Source: Pseudomonas caricapapayae (lineage in GTDB: Bacteria; Pseudomonadota; Gammaproteobacteria; Pseudomonadales; Pseudomonadaceae). From it: a stretch of 64,000 nt of DNA. Below the pieces are notes generated by a model. The model was not told where the DNA came from and made no database searches. It saw nothing but the letters and a program-made list of their open reading frames with translations. Position 1 is the first letter of the stretch. Each line of letters starts with the position of its first letter. The stretch lies in the NCBI RefSeq assembly GCF_001400735.1, contig NZ_LJPW01000156.1, positions 104,937 through 168,936 of the forward strand, in the 5' to 3' direction. Positions 26,028 through 35,300 of this stretch are shown in pieces. A program made the translations under genes and the position numbers.

Positions 26028-27743
26028 TCAGCGTGGCGCGAGATGCACCACCATCAGCTGTACGGTTTCGTTGCCACGAAACTCGTTGAGGTCGAGTTTG
26101 TACGCGAGTTCGACCCAGCGAATATTGGGGTTGGGCCAGATGTCACGGTCGACGCTGAACGCAATGCCATCGAGCTTGACGCTGCCGCACTCGGTCTTGA
26201 GGACCATTTTCAAATGACGCTCGCCCACCACGCGTTGCTCGACCAGTTGAAACACCCCGTGAAACAACGGCTCAGGGAAGTGCTGCCCCCAGGGACCGGC
26301 ATTTCGCAACGCGCGGGCCAGCTCCAGATGAAACTCCTCGACCGCCAGCGAACCATCAGACAGCAAGCGCCCGGTCAGGTCCTGCTCATCGAGCTGCCGA
26401 CGCACTTCCAGATCGAATGCTTCGGCAAACGCAGGAAAGTTTTCCTCGGGCAGGGAAAGACCTGCCGCCATGGCGTGTCCGCCGAATTTGCTGATCAGTT
26501 GCGGGTGACCCGCAGCCACGGCGTCCAGCGCATCGCGAATGTGAAAGCCCGGCACCGAGCGGGCCGAGCCCTTGAGCACGCCCTCCCCGGCACTGGCGAA
26601 GGCGATGGTGGGCCGGTGGTAACGCTCCTTGAGACGCGAAGCCAGGATGCCGATGACGCCCTGGTGCCATTCGGCGTCGAACAGGCAGAGGCCGAATGGC
26701 ATGGACTCCACTGGCAGGTCCTTGAGCTGCGCAAGCGCCTCGCGTTGCATGCCCTGCTCGATGGACTTGCGGTCCTGGTTCAACTCGTCCAGTTGCACGG
26801 CCATTTCACGCGCCAGTGTCGGGTCATCGCAAAGCAGGCATTCAATGCCCAGACTCATGTCATCCAGACGTCCCGCTGCGTTCAACCGCGGCCCGAGAAT
26901 GAACCCCAGGTCGGTGGAAGTAATGCGCGAAGGCTCTCGCCGTGCGACCTCGAGAATCGCGCGCAGCCCCGGCCGTGCGCGCCCGGCACGAATACGCATC
27001 AGGCCTTGATGGACCAGAATGCGGTTATTGGCGTCGAGCGGTACAACGTCCGCTACGCTGCCCAGCGCGACCAGATCCAGAAGCTCGCCAAGATTGGGCT
27101 GTGCACGCTGATTGCTCTCGAACCAGCCGGTTTCACGCAAACGCGCACGCAAGGCCATCAATACATAGAAAATAACCCCGACACCGGCCAGCGATTTACT
27201 GGGAAAGGTACAACCTGGCTGGTTGGGATTGACGATGGCGTCTGCCGCTGGAAGCTCGTGACCCGGCAAATGGTGATCGGTTACCAGTACCTGCAAGCCC
27301 GCTGCCTTGGCAGCGGCCACGCCCTCGACACTTGAAATGCCATTGTCCACGGTAATCAAGAGCTGAGGTTCGCGCTGCAACGCGACTTCGACGATTTCCG
27401 GTGTCAGACCATAACCATACTCAAACCGGTTGGGCACCAGATAATCCACGTGCGCCGCACCCAACAGGCGCAGACCCAGAACACCCACAGTACTGGCGGT
27501 CGCGCCGTCGGCATCGAAATCGCCGACGATCAGCATGCGCTGCCCCTCGCGCAACGCTGTCACCAGCAGGTCTACCGCTGCATCGATGCCCTTGAGTTGC
27601 TGATAAGGAATCAGCCGCGCAAGGCTTTTGTCCAGCTCGGCCTCGCAGGCCACGCCCCTTGCCGCGTACAGCCGGGTGAGCAAGGGAGGCAGGTCGCCGA
27701 GAAATGGCAAGGTATCGGGCAATAGACGAGGTTCAATGCGCAT
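26028..27743 (-). CDS. recJ: Single-stranded-DNA-specific exonuclease RecJ
   Basis: RecJ degrades single-stranded DNA 5' to 3' in RecF-pathway recombination, mismatch repair and base excision repair. The 571-residue length is normal. The DHH-family motifs are intact: VGDFDADGATAST (motif I, metal-binding aspartates), an Asp in TVDNGIS, VTDHHLPG (DHH), and the DHHA1 domain signature GGHAMAAGLSLPE near residue 470, followed by the C-terminal OB-like domain. It is a single gene on the minus strand, with yaeQ 63 bases downstream... that is, at lower-to-higher coordinates yaeQ lies upstream of it and may be co-transcribed. Confidence 0.97.
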   Translation of the reverse strand: MRIEPRLLPDTLPFLGDLPPLLTRLYAARGVACEAELDKSLARLIPYQQLKGIDAAVDLLVTALREGQRMLIVGDFDADGATASTVGVLGLRLLGAAHVDYLVPNRFEYGYGLTPEIVEVALQREPQLLITVDNGISSVEGVAAAKAAGLQVLVTDHHLPGHELPAADAIVNPNQPGCTFPSKSLAGVGVIFYVLMALRARLRETGWFESNQRAQPNLGELLDLVALGSVADVVPLDANNRILVHQGLMRIRAGRARPGLRAILEVARREPSRITSTDLGFILGPRLNAAGRLDDMSLGIECLLCDDPTLAREMAVQLDELNQDRKSIEQGMQREALAQLKDLPVESMPFGLCLFDAEWHQGVIGILASRLKERYHRPTIAFASAGEGVLKGSARSVPGFHIRDALDAVAAGHPQLISKFGGHAMAAGLSLPEENFPAFAEAFDLEVRRQLDEQDLTGRLLSDGSLAVEEFHLELARALRNAGPWGQHFPEPLFHGVFQLVEQRVVGERHLKMVLKTECGSVKLDGIAFSVDRDIWPNPNIRWVELAYKLDLNEFRGNETVQLMVVHLAPR

Positions 27744-27806
27744 GCGGGTCAGCTGATTCTCTTTGCAGTGTCGATTTATGTGTCTGCCGGTCGGAACGGG
27801 GGGTTA

Positions 27807-28349
27807 TCAACCGCGCTCGCCCGCAAGCCATTGCAACTGGACTTCATGCTGGCCACGGTCGTCGGTGACGAACACGGTCCCCTCACTGATCATCACATCC
27901 CACTTGATGACCCGAGGCATGTCTTTGGCCAGCACTTCCAGCACCTCTTGCGGAACGGCGGCAATATTGACGTTCTTCAGGTTTTTGATCGCCGGGATGA
28001 CCTTGCCTTCCCAGACACGCAGACTGCCATAGGCCAGCAGGCTGGTGCGTTCGGTACGGCGCGAGCACCAGGTCAGGCGGTCGGCATCAGGCTGGCCCAC
28101 TTCGATCCAGTGCAGCACGCGATCATCCAGGCTTTTTTCCCACAGCGCAGGTTCATCTACATCGGACAGGCCGCGGCCGAACGACAATTGCTCGTTGTAC
28201 CAGAAGGCATAAGCCAGCAGACGTACGGTCATGCGCTCTTCGGTTTCCGAAGGGTGACGGGCGATGGTCTGCTTGACGCTCTCGTACACTCCGCGATCAA
28301 GGTCGGTGAGATTGAGTTCGAATTTGTAGGTCGTGGACGGCTGGGCCAT
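27807..28349 (-). CDS. yaeQ: YaeQ family protein
   Basis: The 180-residue protein matches the YaeQ family in length and sequence (AQPSTTYKFELNLTDLDRGV at the start; AYGSLRVWEGKVIPAIKNLK in the middle). YaeQ proteins have a fold related to PD-(D/E)xK nucleases; the cellular role is not established, though E. coli YaeQ has been linked to RfaH-independent suppression. I start at the ATG at 28349; the open frame extends 25 codons upstream without a ribosome binding site. The recJ gene follows 63 bases downstream on the same strand, so the two may form an operon. Confidence 0.92.
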   Translation of the reverse strand: MAQPSTTYKFELNLTDLDRGVYESVKQTIARHPSETEERMTVRLLAYAFWYNEQLSFGRGLSDVDEPALWEKSLDDRVLHWIEVGQPDADRLTWCSRRTERTSLLAYGSLRVWEGKVIPAIKNLKNVNIAAVPQEVLEVLAKDMPRVIKWDVMISEGTVFVTDDRGQHEVQLQWLAGERG

Positions 28350-28634
28350 GAACGGGCTTCTAGTATCTGGAGGGAAGATGGCAAGTCTAACCGATGCCGG
28401 GCCTGTGAACGAACTTGCTCGCACAGGGATGTGTTCGCCCCGATTTGCGGGCTATACAAAAATCGATAGCCTGAAACAAAATTCTGATACAAATCTGTGC
28501 TTACAGACGATTTGCAGTGACAGCCTGAATTCCCGGTCGGGGCAGGCGAATGTGACGCCATAGACGCAGGACCACTCAAAGAGCTGCCCCCACACTCCAG
28601 ATCGTTGAACCATTTTCGAGGATGACACCCGCGA

Positions 28635-29513
28635 ATGCCCCTTCCTGCCTCGTACTGCACAACGGCTCGATTGATGCTCGCCCTCTTGCTGGCGGCCCTG
28701 TCATGCGCCAGTCAGGCGAGGGAGACGCTGACCTGGCTGATGCGTGACATACCGCCTTCGACGATTTTTTCCGGGGCCATGCGCGGGCGCGGCGCGATTG
28801 ATCAGCTCATGCCGTTGCTGACTGCACGGATGCCCGGCTACGATCACGTTCTGATGCGCGTCAACCGCGCCAGAGGCCTGCAGATGCTGAACGACGCCAC
28901 GTCGCTCAGTTGCGATCCCACCATGCTGTGGACCGCCGAACGAGCCAAAACCCTGCTTTTCTCGATCCCGATCGGCGCCATACTCAGCAGTGGCCTGATT
29001 GTACGCAAAGAGGAAATCTCGAGGTTCGAGCCCTATGTCGAAGACGGAAAAATCGACTTCGCCGCATTGATGGCAAGCCGCACAATCAAATTGGGCATGG
29101 TTGCCGAACGCAGCTATGGGGAACTGATCGACCATACGCTGCAAACTGTCGACGAAGACGCACTGGTGCTCCATTACGGTAATGATGCGACCGGTAGTCT
29201 TCTGCAAATGGAGCGCCTGGGACGTCTGCAAGCTTTTATCAGTTTCTGGCCGGAAGCGCGCTATCAAGCTATGCAACAAGGTATCAGGCCAGATGAACTG
29301 ACCTTTTTACCGATCAAGGGCAACTCCGCCTATCAATTTGTCTACATCAGTTGCAGCAACTCGCCCGAAGGCAAAAAAGCCCTCGCGCAGATCAACCGCG
29401 AGATGCACGAACTACGCGAAAGCAGCCTGATGGGTTTTTACGCAGAGTGGCTGGAGCCCGAGCAACGGGCACGCTACCTGGAGGACGTAAGAGCGCTGCT
29501 GGAGAATAACTGA
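28635..29513 (+). CDS. Periplasmic solute-binding protein (SBP_bac_3-like, TIGR02285 type)
   Basis: A 292-residue secreted protein with a signal peptide (hydrophobic core LMLALLLAALSCA, cleavage after SQA) and a type-3 amino-acid-binding-like fold; it begins ETLTWLMRDIPPSTIF and has a second lobe around TIKLGMVAERSYGELIDHTL. No ABC permease or ATPase gene is adjacent, so it is an orphan binding protein; the closest family I know (TIGR02285) is of unknown role and often occurs without a transporter. It might feed a signal to a sensor rather than take up nutrient. The 285 bases upstream (28350-28634) show no gene and no clear operator. Confidence 0.8.
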   Translation: MPLPASYCTTARLMLALLLAALSCASQARETLTWLMRDIPPSTIFSGAMRGRGAIDQLMPLLTARMPGYDHVLMRVNRARGLQMLNDATSLSCDPTMLWTAERAKTLLFSIPIGAILSSGLIVRKEEISRFEPYVEDGKIDFAALMASRTIKLGMVAERSYGELIDHTLQTVDEDALVLHYGNDATGSLLQMERLGRLQAFISFWPEARYQAMQQGIRPDELTFLPIKGNSAYQFVYISCSNSPEGKKALAQINREMHELRESSLMGFYAEWLEPEQRARYLEDVRALLENN

Positions 29514-29526
29514 CCACACAAAAGAA

Positions 29527-29556
29527 ACCCCGGGCAGAGGGGGGCCTGCTCGGGGT
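29527..29556 (+). terminator. Hairpin after the solute-binding protein gene
   Basis: ACCCCGGGCAG pairs with CTGCTCGGGGT (11 bp, one G-T pair), 14 bases after the stop codon. There is no T run, so it may be a weak terminator or a 3'-end stabiliser. Confidence 0.5.
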
Positions 29557-29684
29557 AAACATGACCACTATGGTCAGTACGCCAGCCCTCGATCACCGGA
29601 GCACAATGATCAAACCTGACGTAATGAATAAGAGTGCTGCGAACCCGTTAGGTTCCGGCATTGTTGACATGGATCAAGCAACTG

Positions 29685-29981
29685 TTAAGCAAAAGACGGA
29701 GTGCCGACAAACGTACGGCCGATTGCAGCATTGCGCATCGCAGCAATGACGCATGGCTCGATTCTGCCCTCAGCGACCATCAAATCCCGGCGTAGCCCGT
29801 CTACCACGTCGGTAAGCTGACGTTTGTCGCTCAGTTGATCGGCGCCGAAGGTACGCTCGATCACACAAACGCCCGCCTTATCTTTCAGAGTCACCAGACG
29901 TTCACCCCGAGTACCTGCCGGGCCGATACAGGCCTGATAAGGAGCCAGCGCTTCGCTTAGCAGTAAGCTGATATTTTCCAT
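29685..29981 (-). CDS. DUF3509 family protein
   Basis: A 98-residue protein of a family essentially confined to Pseudomonas. The pattern fits DUF3509: an N-terminal ISLLLSEALAPYQ segment, a strand region with GERLVTLKD, then QLSDKRQLTDVVDGLRRDL and AEGRIEPCVIAAMRN. Some family members are induced by general stress, but no molecular role is known. The start is uncertain: the ATG at 29981 is used, with a GTG four codons upstream at 29993 as the alternative; neither has a strong ribosome binding site. It converges on the solute-binding protein gene. Confidence 0.7.
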   Translation of the reverse strand: MENISLLLSEALAPYQACIGPAGTRGERLVTLKDKAGVCVIERTFGADQLSDKRQLTDVVDGLRRDLMVAEGRIEPCVIAAMRNAAIGRTFVGTPSFA

Positions 29982-30269
29982 CCGGATCACCACTCAACAG
30001 TTTGAATGCAAAGGTGCTAACCAATGACCGTCGGCGATAGCAGAAAGTTCTTTTTATCACCTGATCGCAGCACCTGTCTGTCATTTCGAGCATGCCTGTT
30101 GAATGTGACAAGGAAAAAACCAGAGGTAGAGGAATACGGAAAGCAGGTTCGTAGGAAAACTCAACACAATTCAGCTACGCGTCCTACAGGGTGCCTATGC
30201 TATTGATCACTGCTTTAAATCGACCCGTCATCTGTAATACCCGTCAGCCCTTTTTGATGGAGCCACCTC

Positions 30270-30932
30270 TTGAGCGATTCCAATGCTCGCCCGCTGCGCG
30301 TCATCGTGGCTGATGACCACCCTATTTTTTTGATTGGTCTGCGTGTTGTCCTGGAACAGGACGGTCTGGCTACCGTCGTCGCCGAGGCCCGTAATCCGGA
30401 CGAACTGCTGCAGGTGCTCACGCACCATGTCTGTGATGTGCTGGTGACTGATTTCATGATGCCCGTCGAACGACAGAACGATGGCCTGCGCCTGCTGCAG
30501 CGTATCCACCGGGACTTTCCGGCGCTGCCAGTGATCGTTGTGACCACGCTGAGCAATGCCGGGCTTTTTCAGTCCATGCTGGACCTTGATGTTCAAGGTC
30601 TGTTGAGCAAGGCCAGCCTTGCCGGAGAGCTGCCTGCTGCAATCAGGGCCGTGAAACACGGTAAGCTGTTTGTCGCCGATTCCGTGCGCAGGGCACTGAG
30701 AGAAGCCCTGCACCACGGGCCTGACGCGCCGTTACAGACGGAGCGATTGTCGCCAAGGGAGCTGGAAGTGCTGCGCCTGCTGTCGGCCGGTCATACGGTC
30801 GGCCAGATTGCAGCCCTGCTCAATCGCAGCAAACAGACCGTCAGTGCCCAGAAGGTGGCTGCCATGCGCAAACTAGGCCTGGCCAACGACGCTGCGCTGT
30901 TCATCTATTTGCAGGAAAGCGGCATGTCATGA
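30270..30932 (+). CDS. LuxR/NarL-type response regulator (RocA1/BvgA-like)
   Basis: A 220-residue two-component regulator: receiver with Asp61 (DVLVTDFMMP) and acidic pair in VIVADDHPIF, then a C-terminal helix-turn-helix (LSPRELEVLRLLSAGHTVGQ ... RSKQTVSAQKVAAMRKLG). It uses a TTG start, the only start compatible with the frame: GGAG lies seven bases upstream and an in-frame TGA precedes it. With the REC-EAL gene and the BvgS-like sensor gene next to it, it matches the RocA1 component of the P. aeruginosa Roc1 (Sad) system, which controls fimbriae and biofilm genes. Its 3' end overlaps the convergent REC-EAL gene by 28 bases. Confidence 0.9.
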   Translation: MSDSNARPLRVIVADDHPIFLIGLRVVLEQDGLATVVAEARNPDELLQVLTHHVCDVLVTDFMMPVERQNDGLRLLQRIHRDFPALPVIVVTTLSNAGLFQSMLDLDVQGLLSKASLAGELPAAIRAVKHGKLFVADSVRRALREALHHGPDAPLQTERLSPRELEVLRLLSAGHTVGQIAALLNRSKQTVSAQKVAAMRKLGLANDAALFIYLQESGMS

Positions 30933-32191
30933 GGCCGCCGATCTGCCAATGTGGCGAGCAGATGAGGGATACCGCGCTCGGCAACCCAGCGCATGAACCC
31001 CGATGCGGACATCGGAGGTGCAATGAAATACCCCTGAATGGCAGGATTGCCCAGAGCCAACAGGCTGTGAAAATCTTCAATCGTCTCGACGCCCTCAACC
31101 ACTACCGGCATCGACATCCGCTGCGCCATAAGCATGGCTCCCGCCACCACAGCGGACTTGCGCGCATCGTCGGCCATGCCGCGCACGAACTCGGTCGGGA
31201 TCTTCAACTCGCTGAAGGGCAACTGCAGAAGTCTCTCGATATTCGAAGCGCCCATGCCAAAGTCATCAATAGACAGTTTGCAGCCCTGCATGCAAAGCCT
31301 CAGCAGGCCTTCCAGTTGCCAGGTTTCCGGGCGGGCGGCGTCCTGCTCGAGAATTTCCAGGGTCAGTGCAGTTGGCGGTACGCGATGACGCGCAAGCGCC
31401 TGCATGATCTGCTCGGCGAAATCCGGCTGCTGTAGCACCTGAGGGTCGATGTTGACGGCAATCGAGAGCGCCTCACCCTGCTCGCGCATGACCTGTGCCG
31501 AAAACTGCAGAGCCTGATCCAGCACACGCCAGGTCAACGCAATGGTCAGCGCCTCAGCTTCAATGGCCTCCATGAACCGTCCGGGAGCCAGCAGGCCATG
31601 CACTGGATGTTGCCAACGGACCAGCGCCTCGGCGCCCAGCAACTCGCCTTGCAGACTGACCTTGGGTTGAAAATAGGCAACCCATTGTTCGGCAACGGAA
31701 GCATCGTCTACAGGCATGCTGCCTGGCGAATCAAATAACTCCACAGCAGACAGTGCACCGAATGCGCCGTTTACCGGCGACTGAGGCGCATGCACGGCAC
31801 GGCTCTTTACGTACGCCTCGAGCAGGTCATATAACGCTGCAGCCGAAGCAGGTTTCTGCACATACCCCAACACCTTCAACCCTTGGCTGAGCGCCAGCTG
31901 AGCAACCCCCTCCAGCACGCAAGCGGCGGAACTGCTCACAATGATCAGCGCCCTCGCCAGTCCGTTTTCAGCCATGAAACGGATCAACTCGAGGCCGTCG
32001 GGACCTTCCATCTGCAGGTCACAGATGGCAATGTCGACTGGCCCCCGGCTTTGCAGGGAAAGCCGGGCAACCGCAACGCTGTCGGCCGCCAGCACATCGA
32101 ACACCTGATTGGCGTTGAGCATCTGGTGCAGGGCCATCAGCTGGAAAGGATGATCTTCGAGAATCAGAACCTTGAGTGAGTGCACGGTCAT
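30905..32191 (-). CDS. REC-EAL response regulator, putative c-di-GMP phosphodiesterase (RocR-like)
   Basis: A 428-residue regulator with an N-terminal receiver (phosphoacceptor Asp58 in IAICDLQMEG) and an EAL domain that hydrolyses cyclic-di-GMP. The active-site signature GAEALVRW (EAL at 188-190) and the loop residues SIDDFGMGAS and VVEGVET are present, so catalysis looks possible. In P. aeruginosa RocR receives phosphate from RocS sensors and antagonises RocA1. I start at the ATG at 32191 (VHSLKVLILEDHPFQ follows); an open frame reaches 32227. The stop lies 28 bases inside the 3' end of the convergent LuxR-type regulator gene. Confidence 0.9.
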   Translation of the reverse strand: MTVHSLKVLILEDHPFQLMALHQMLNANQVFDVLAADSVAVARLSLQSRGPVDIAICDLQMEGPDGLELIRFMAENGLARALIIVSSSAACVLEGVAQLALSQGLKVLGYVQKPASAAALYDLLEAYVKSRAVHAPQSPVNGAFGALSAVELFDSPGSMPVDDASVAEQWVAYFQPKVSLQGELLGAEALVRWQHPVHGLLAPGRFMEAIEAEALTIALTWRVLDQALQFSAQVMREQGEALSIAVNIDPQVLQQPDFAEQIMQALARHRVPPTALTLEILEQDAARPETWQLEGLLRLCMQGCKLSIDDFGMGASNIERLLQLPFSELKIPTEFVRGMADDARKSAVVAGAMLMAQRMSMPVVVEGVETIEDFHSLLALGNPAIQGYFIAPPMSASGFMRWVAERGIPHLLATLADRRPHDMPLSCK

Positions 32192-32308
32192 GCCTACAGA
32201 GTCAGGGCCAGCGGCCCAGGGGAACACTTACTGTAGCTCGTCCCGAGCGCTCGCCCTATAGGACATGTCCTAAACCCGCTGGCGATCCCAGAACTCTGTC
32301 AGCAAGAC

Positions 32309-35300
32309 TCACTCGCCTGGCCCCGCAGTCTCGGGCATTGCCGACCACTGCAACTCGATATCAGCACGCAAGCCTGTCATCGCAGCCTCCAGCGCCAACC
32401 AGCGCTCTGGCGTACTGGCCACGCACTGCAGACGTACACTTTCATCCAGCGCGGCGCATGCTTTGGCCAAAGGCACCGCGTCAACCAGACTGGCCGCGCC
32501 CTTGAGCCGATGCAGACAGGCGCTCAGGGTTTGCCAGTCGCTCACCAGCACCGCCGGCTCCAGCAAGGCGTGTTCATGCCTGAGGTTCTTCCACAACTCG
32601 ACCAACAAGCGCTGCAATTGTTGCGGATTGGCCTGAGTCATGTTTCGCAGCGTACCGATGTCAAACGTCGGCTCACGCACCAGATCCGCCAGCTCCCGGG
32701 CCAGACGCGCCAGTGACAGCGGTTTGATCAACAGGCCATCCATGCCTGCCTGCTCACAACGTGCAGCCTCGTCGCTCATCACGTTAGCGGTGCAGCCAAT
32801 GACCGGACAACGTCGGCGCTGCTCTTGCGCTTCAATCTGTCGAATGGCTTCGGTCAATGCATAGCCACTGATACCCGGCATATTGCAGTCGGTGATCACC
32901 GCGTCGAACGGTTCCTGGCACCAGCTCGACAGCGCTGCCTTGCCGTCTTCTACCGACGCCACCTGATGGCCGAGAAACTCCAGCTGGCGAGTCAATACCA
33001 GCCGATTGGCCGACATGTCATCGACCACCAACAAGCGAAGGCTACGCGTATCCGAGGGGGTATCCGGAACGGCGTCAGAAGGCGAAAGTGCCTCGCTCAC
33101 CCTGACCAGCGGCAAATCGATGGTGACCAGCGTACCCTTGCCCGGTTCACTGTGCAGACTGATGTCACCCTTCATCAATTCCACCAGTTGCCAGGTGATA
33201 CTCAGGCCCAGCCCGCTTCCGCCGTAATGTGCTGCAGTGTCATCGTTGGCCTGAGTGAACGGTTGAAATATCTGTTGCTGACGCTCTGGCTCAATACCTT
33301 CACCACTGTCCTGAATACCGATCCGCACCCGCGATGAGTCAGCCGATTCAGCCGATACATCCACCCTCAGGGTGATCGCCCCTTGCCGAGTGAATTTCAA
33401 GGCATTGCCCAGAACGTTATGCAGCACCTGTCGCAACCTCAGCGGGTCAAGCCAGAAATCTCCCCGCGCCTGTTCGGAGAACTCCAGTCGCAGTTCCAGC
33501 CCCTTATCCCGAGCCTGCGCCGAAAAAAGCTCGATGACGCCCTCGAAAAGAGCCTGCAAGGAGGTGACGGCCAACGCCAGCTGCATACCACCCGCTTCGA
33601 TTCTCGCCAGGTCAAGACTTTCGCCAATCAGTGCCACCAGCTCCGTAGCCGACCGGTGGGCCACCTGCAAGCCTTGCGACGGCATCTGCCCCTGGCGCAC
33701 TGCGTATTCGCATTCCAGCTCCAGTAAACCGATGATGGCGCCCATTGGCGTGCGGATTTCATGGCTCATGCTGGCCAGAAAGATACTTTTGGCCTCGTTG
33801 GCCTGAGCAGCAAGATGCATTGCTTCCTGAAGCTGCTGCTCAAGCTGCTTGCGCTCTGTGATATCGATCCAGCCACCCAGCAATCCTTGCAACTGCCCGT
33901 CGGCGGCGAAAAAAGGGACGGTCCACTGCCAGACGTCCAGACGTTTTCCGGACAGTTCGATCGTGCGATCAGAAAAAACCGGTTGTTGATTTTCCAGCAG
34001 ATTGAGGTAATCGGCATGCATCTGCTCGGCCAATGCACGCGGGATAAGATTGACATCCGTAAGGCGTCGGCCATTCATCTGCTCGAAACTGATGCCCAGG
34101 CTTTGCTCGTAGCTACGGTTGCAGGAGATCAGTCGTCCCTTGAGGTCCCGTACATAAATCGGATTGGGAATACCGTCGAACAAGGCATGTTTGAAGGCCA
34201 ACTGGTCATTGAGCTGCCTTTCAGCCTTGAGACGCTGGCGAATCTGCACCTTGAGACGGCTGCTCCAGGCCAGCGAAACGAGTCCGGTCAGCAAGGCCAG
34301 GGCCAGCCCCCAGAATACCCATTGCGGTATACGCCCCCAAAGCGAAGGCTGAGGCAGCACCGATCCCAGCCACTTCAGACGGATCGAGCGCAACTCGGCC
34401 ACCGGAAACTCTTCCAGCGCCTTGTTCAGAATACCCAGCAACTCGGGCTGGGTCTTGATCACCGAAAACCTGTCGGGTGACCATTTGCCATCGACACTGC
34501 GGGCCACCTTCAACTGCCCCGAGGGAAACAGGTAAGCGCCCACCTCATTCTGAATGGTTGCGTCGGCAACACCGCTTTCCACCAGAGCACGAGCCTGATC
34601 GTAAGTGTCCACCAACCGCAGCTGAATCAAGGGGTGCTCGCGCCTGATCAGGTCCTCGAGCGCATGCCGGGCAGGCAGTGCCAGCACTTTTCCTTGCAGG
34701 CTGTCGAGCGATACCCGGGACGAGCGCTCGGAGCGCACCACGAACATCCAGCTGTTGCCGCCGAACGAGTAGGTAAAGTCCAGAAAACGTCGGCGCTCGG
34801 CGTTTTCCGCAAGCGAGGTGTTCATCTCGGCAAGACCGGCACGCAGCATCTCGATGCTTTGCTGCGTGGAAGGCACCTCATGATGGACGAACTGCAACCC
34901 TGTCATGCGTGAGATACGGGACAGTACATCGGCGTTCAGCCCTACCCAGTGGCCGTTCTTGTCTTTGTAGATGTAGGGCGGATGCTGCGTGGTGGCAATG
35001 GTCACACTCGGATGCTTCAGCAACCAGCGCCGCTCGGCACCGGTGAGGCGAATGCGCTGCCCTTCTACATCAGCGCCCAGCCCCATGGTCCAGCGACCGA
35101 GCACTTCACGACTGATGGAGGGTTCAATGCTGTCCAGCGCACGATTGATGAAAGCCAGCAAGCGCTGCTCATCGTCACGCACGGCAAAGGAAAACCCTAC
35201 CGGGGGCAATCGACTTTCGAACTTGATCTGTAATCCGAGATAAGGCCGCAGCGCTGTATAGGCACGGACAATGACTTCGTTGCCGATGAACACGTCGACT

